NCBI GenBank assembly: GCA_013365365.1
Contig: JABVXU010000658.1
Coordinates: 1-27,940, forward strand
Source of the DNA: Cruorifilaria tuberocauda
Lineage: Eukaryota > Nematoda > Chromadorea > Rhabditida > Onchocercidae
Direction: 5' to 3'
Length of the DNA: 27,940 nucleotides
Shown here in pieces: positions 24,301-27,940 of the stretch. The notes under the pieces were generated by a model, which saw nothing but the letters and a program-made list of their open reading frames with translations, did no database searches and was not told the origin of the DNA. The position numbers were made by a program, and so were the translations under genes. Each line of letters starts with the position of its first letter. Within the stretch, counting starts at the first letter, position 1.

Positions 24301-27300
24301 CTGCTTGTATTCCACACATCATTGAACTCAAATAATTTTTACGACGATTTTCTAACTGAAACTTTCATAATCTTTTATTTTATAACGATTTTCAACTTGA
24401 TATCGAAAATTTAGAAATTAATATTTAAGTTTAACTTTAGCAAAGTAGTAAAAAAAAAAAAAGCATACTTCTGAAATTACACCAATTTTACAATAAACTT
24501 TTGTTTTTCCAATTTGTATGCATGCGCGATCGAGATCAATAATATCACAAAAACGTTGAACAGCAATTCGTCCAAATCCAAGATCGATATTTGATACCAA
24601 AATACTATATTTTTTAATAAATTCATCAAATGGCATGCGATTGGGATAACCTTGACGACATATTCTGATACCTTCCAATACACCATTACATCTGCAAATT
24701 ATTACATTTCGAATTGAATAATTCTGTTAAAATTCATACAAACAATTAGTCATTATCAAAATCATGACTGGATTACCTTATGATACTTCGCATATATCGA
24801 TAGTTTACAAAGGATTAGATCAATTCTACAACTTTATGATAATTATTGTATTGATACATAGATGATACCTTAATTGTTGGAGTACAAGACGTGAATCAAT
24901 AACACCTGGTAATCTCATCTTATTCGGTGCTATGCAACGAATGAAATGTGCCATTGTGGAATTAAGCGTTTCGAGCAAATTTAATAATTGCTCCTAAAAA
25001 ATTTTACTTTTCTTCATGCTTCATTATTAATTGTTTCTAAAGATATCAATTTAAAATGGGAAGATTTAGATTTCACTATCATGATAAACTTTACTATCTT
25101 ACCTTATACAAATATCACTATCATGATAAACTTTACTATCTTACTTTATACAAATATGAGACAGTATTTGATGACATTGATTGACGTTTAGATCGTGATT
25201 TCTCTTCTTCTACTGCAATTTTATAATCAGTTCATAATTTTAATAAAAAACGAATATTTCGAAAATAAATAAAAAATTCATTGAAATTTGTAACCGAATC
25301 ACAATTTGTAGAAATCTATTACTTATTAATCGTGGTATTCGTTTCAAGTTATGTTAACATTTCGGTTGGAAGTGTCTATCAATCTAACCGTTAACCTTAT
25401 ATACTAATAAATAAGTGAAACTAACGATCAATAAAAAAAATCAAAATATTAATACATTCATCTGATAATACAATAAAACTGATATAAAAAAAATTAAGAA
25501 CTAATTTCTAAATTTAAATACCTTCTTTTTAGCTAATTAACTTTTCCAATTAAAATTTCGACTACTAAAACATTTGTACATTTTCCTATTTTTGTTGTAG
25601 ATTTACTCGAGAATAACTTATAACAAATACAATTTACATAAAGGAAAAAGAGTTTGCAGAAGTGGTTTAGTACTGGAAGCAAGTACTTCTAATCCATTCC
25701 TCTCCACCACATCCTTATTCTTTTCAACCCAACCATTAATATTGTAAGCTACATTGCCAGCATAATGAGCTATTGAAAAATGTGATACTGTTGTATGTCT
25801 GTAACAAAACTATTTAATACTTTAGTAAAAAACAAAAATCAAACTTTAAAAAAAAAAAACGAAATTTTTCAAATTTTATTTTTCCTCTCAAATAAACTAT
25901 TAAAAAATTGTTAAAATTTTATAAAAAATAAAAGAGAAAATAGAGAAAGGAAAATTTGTGCTAAAATTTATTAGCATACCTTGCTGATTGTCTTGAACGA
26001 GTGAAGACAGGATTGTTGGAATTCGTCGCAAGAAGTTTTTCAAGCAACGATTGATCGTTACCATTCGGTACAAGACATTCCTCTTGCAAGAGTGAAAGTA
26101 ATCCCAGTGGCTAAAAAAGGTAAAATAGCTTTATTCAAAAAAAAAAAAAAAGAAAAATTAATAAATTTGTAAATATTAAAAAGAAAATTATTATAAACAA
26201 TAGCTGTTATCAATATTGTATTAAATAAATTTAACAATAGAAGAAAATATTGAATTCAAATATTGAAAAATATCTTGAATAAGAGAGAGATAGGAGAGAA
26301 AATCTGATAAGAGAGAAATTTTACAACCTGTAAATTGTTGTAAATTTAAAAAAGAAAATGAATATAAAGTTTGATTATAAACTAAAATCAAGCAGACAAA
26401 TTGGAATAACGATACTAAATATTTAAGCAAATTGAAATAATTATCTTAAATGATTATGATCATAATTATATTAAGTTTATAAATATAATGATTATATTAA
26501 ATTAAATTAAATTAAATTAAATATTTGAGTAGAAAAATGAAGAACCTTTTCAATAAGTTCTATAGTATTTTGCATATCAGTACCATAATCAACATACTGC
26601 CAATCAATTTCTTCATCCAAATATTCTTGTTGTTCTCGTATAAACATGAAATCGTTGAAGAATTGTTGCAATTTTTCATTCGTATAATTTATGCAAAATT
26701 GCTCGAAACTATTCATCTACAATATGAAATATTTTAAACCATAAAATAACTTCAAATTCATACAAAAGGATTAAATGAAATAATTAAAAACTTGAGGATC
26801 ATAAGCTGCTCATCCTAGGAAAAGCTAGCTAGATGCTAGCTATCGTAATTAATCTAATCAAAGTATTAGAAAGTTGCTATGCTGATTTTAATCACTAAAA
26901 CAATTAATCAATTTTTTAATCTAAAAATTGATAATCATTATTATATGAGCAAAAAAAGATTATATAGAATAAGAAATAAAGAGAGGAATTTTTAGCAAAA
27001 TTTTCGTGTTATTAATTTATTGAAAAAAAAAGATATAATTTAATTTAGCCTTATCAAATTTTGATAATGAAATTTAGTTGAAATCGTCGAAATTTTATAA
27101 AAAAAAGGTTAAAATCAATTTGATGTGATTCATGAGAAATTGGAATGATTTGATAATTATCAAAATAAAATGATAACACTTACTTTGGTGATTTCAAAGC
27201 CAGCAATATCAAGCACACCGATATAATAAGTTCGTATTGACTTACTAGCTGAACAATTTTCATACAAATAACAATTTTATGTTATTTTTTAGAAAAATAA

Positions 27301-27940
27301 AAATATATAAAGTATTTAAAAAGTACTAATCATCTATTATCTTGCTTTTTTTTATTTTCTTTTACTTCAAATTCTACTAATCCTCCGATATTTCCGGATG
27401 TTAATATCCGGATTTCTTTCATCAAAGATTTCCTGTACTCGCCTAATAGAATCGCTTACGATGAAATGTTTCACTTAGTGCTGAATTGCATCGTGATAGT
27501 ATCCAGTTGAAGAGGCGCTCGTAGATACTTTTACATAAACCGGATAGTGAACTTAAAGTCTGAAAAACTATAATATTATAATTTTTAAATTCCAATTATT
27601 AAATTAGAAAAGCAAAAACGGAGTGATTTAGTATCGATTTATTATGGAATTAAAATTTTCAATGAATTCATTCATTAAAAAAATAAACTTTATTTATATC
27701 AATTAATTGAATTTATTCGAAAAGCTTTTTTTAATAAAATGTAAAAAAAAATTAGTGAAATTAATTGTAAATTATAAAACCTTTGTAAGATTTTGACTTT
27801 TTCGGATTACTATATCGTTTACTTTTATTGACGGTTGAGTTATAGCATCAATAAGAGTATTAGCTTTAACACCAAGAATACGACATGCAGCTTCAACTTC
27901 TGTAGTAATCGAATTTTTAGTATATTGTATCTGACGTCTT
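18275..27940 (-). CDS. Divergent class II-like myosin heavy chain with short interrupted rod (N-terminus beyond window)
   Basis: Twenty-five in-phase exons: 27940-27781, 27559-27460, 27248-27184, 26716-26546, 26110-25980, 25798-25638, 25212-25145, 24993-24869, 24691-24469, 24355-24249, 24163-24004, 23783-23709, 23564-23442, 22952-22866, 22182-22037, 21636-21546, 21123-20980, 20775-20609, 20448-20366, 20055-19892, 19774-19613, 19415-19219, 19143-19002, 18794-18632, 18420-18275. They give about 1,119 visible residues (numbered from the window edge). Motor: [16 protein letters not shown], switch II DIAGFE (100-105), relay [19 protein letters not shown], a Lys/Arg/Ser-rich loop 2 (about 264-285), FIRCIAPNK, reactive-thiol helix with Cys328 and Cys338, converter ending at 401. 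The lever has two IQ motifs (from Ile417 and Ile443) and the class II-type WSW bend (456-458). The tail is coiled coil about 465-785, a Ser/Arg-rich insert about 788-865, coiled coil about 866-1070, then a Thr-rich end. Class II rods are usually near 1,100 residues; this one is about 630. P-loop and switch I lie outside. A nematode-specific non-muscle role is a guess. Confidence 0.93.
18421..18428 (-). promoter_or_regulatory. Tandem splice acceptors before the last myosin exon
   Basis: On the minus strand the sequence is TTAG-CTGCAG followed by ACCAATC. Both AGs can join the previous exon (phase 1) in frame. Use of CTGCAG gives LLK-H-QSEM; use of TTAG adds six bases and gives LLK-PAD-QSEM. 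The choice changes His to Pro-Ala-Asp. Confidence 0.6.
19892..20055 (-). other. Myosin exon encoding the Ser/Arg-rich rod insert
   Basis: Codes for most of the non-coiled insert. It contains [26 protein letters not shown] and [13 protein letters not shown], with many Ser next to basic residues and Pro, so it looks like a phosphorylatable flexible linker. The insert continues at the start of the next exon (19774) as [14 protein letters not shown] before heptad-rich sequence resumes. Function is inferred only from composition. Confidence 0.8.
22183..22865 (-). other. Longest myosin intron, no further content seen
   Basis: 683 bp, AT-rich, with a TTTA simple repeat about 22411-22434 and poly-A/T runs. 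The other myosin introns longer than 300 bp (20981-20776 side excluded: 21124-21545, 21637-22036, 22953-23441, 25213-25637, 26111-26545, 26717-27183) are similar. The 26111-26545 intron has an ATTAA repeat at about 26497-26522. Confidence 0.6.
25073..25156 (-). repeat. 42-bp tandem duplication covering a myosin exon end and its splice donor
   Basis: Copies 25073-25114 and 25115-25156 are identical except at one position (25103 versus 25145). On the minus strand each contains TATTTGTATAA(A/G) followed by GTAAGATAG. The right-hand copy is the real end of exon 25212-25145; the left-hand copy is intronic and offers a second, equally good donor 42 bp downstream. Confidence 0.95.

Noticed and set aside
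26817..26845. GCTAGC palindromic cluster in a myosin intron
   Set aside because: Only short overlapping GCTAGC/TAGCTA units with no longer symmetry; likely chance.
18275..27940. Assigning the myosin to class XVIII because of RQGYP and the short tail
   Set aside because: Class XVIII motors have lost the usual DIAGFE and [18 protein letters not shown] consensus, which is intact here; the lever also fits class II better.

Overview
The window looks like a piece of nematode nuclear genome, most likely from a filarial or related parasitic roundworm. The DNA is very AT-rich. Genes are cut into many short exons by GT-AG introns whose acceptors are the nematode TTTCAG/TTTTAG type. The proteins read most like Caenorhabditis relatives (LEX-1/ATAD2, cytochrome c CYC-2, NPP-19/NUP35), although the DNA is clearly not Caenorhabditis. 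The organism call is an inference from gene content and style; no species marker is visible.

Five protein genes are supported, all on the minus strand. From right to left (direction of transcription) they are: (1) the 3' three-quarters of a divergent class II-like myosin heavy chain, 27940 to 18275, 25 exons, its N-terminal motor part lying beyond the right edge; (2) a complete NUP35/NPP-19 nuclear pore gene, 16256 to 14239, 7 exons, 326 aa; (3) a small gene for a single-C2H2-finger protein, about 12184 to 9882, 4 proposed exons; (4) a complete two-exon cytochrome c gene, 9209 to 8003, 108 aa; (5) the 5' part of an ATAD2/LEX-1/Yta7-type AAA+ gene, 5307 to 1, 15 exons, its C-terminal (bromodomain) part lying beyond the left edge. 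I assembled each model by hand from splice sites, conserved motifs and reading-frame phase. Every exon junction listed keeps frame. The least certain exon is the first one of the zinc-finger gene.

The intergenic gaps (about 0.7 to 2.7 kb) are AT-rich and gene-poor. All genes share one strand, and three have an acceptor-like site just before the ATG, so trans-splicing or loose operon organisation is possible. The functions (chromatin, respiration, nuclear pore, cytoskeleton) show no common pathway.

Most notable observations: a myosin with a class II-type motor and lever but a rod about half the usual length, broken by a serine/arginine-rich insert and ending in a microsatellite-encoded threonine tract; a 42-bp tandem duplication that copies a splice donor inside this myosin; a decayed copy of part of an ATAD2 exon in the preceding intron; a 64-bp nearly perfect zero-loop palindrome between cytochrome c and the ATAD2-like gene; and several independent diverged duplications with a period of 41 to 43 bp. 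I saw no mobile element, tRNA, rRNA or CRISPR that I could support.
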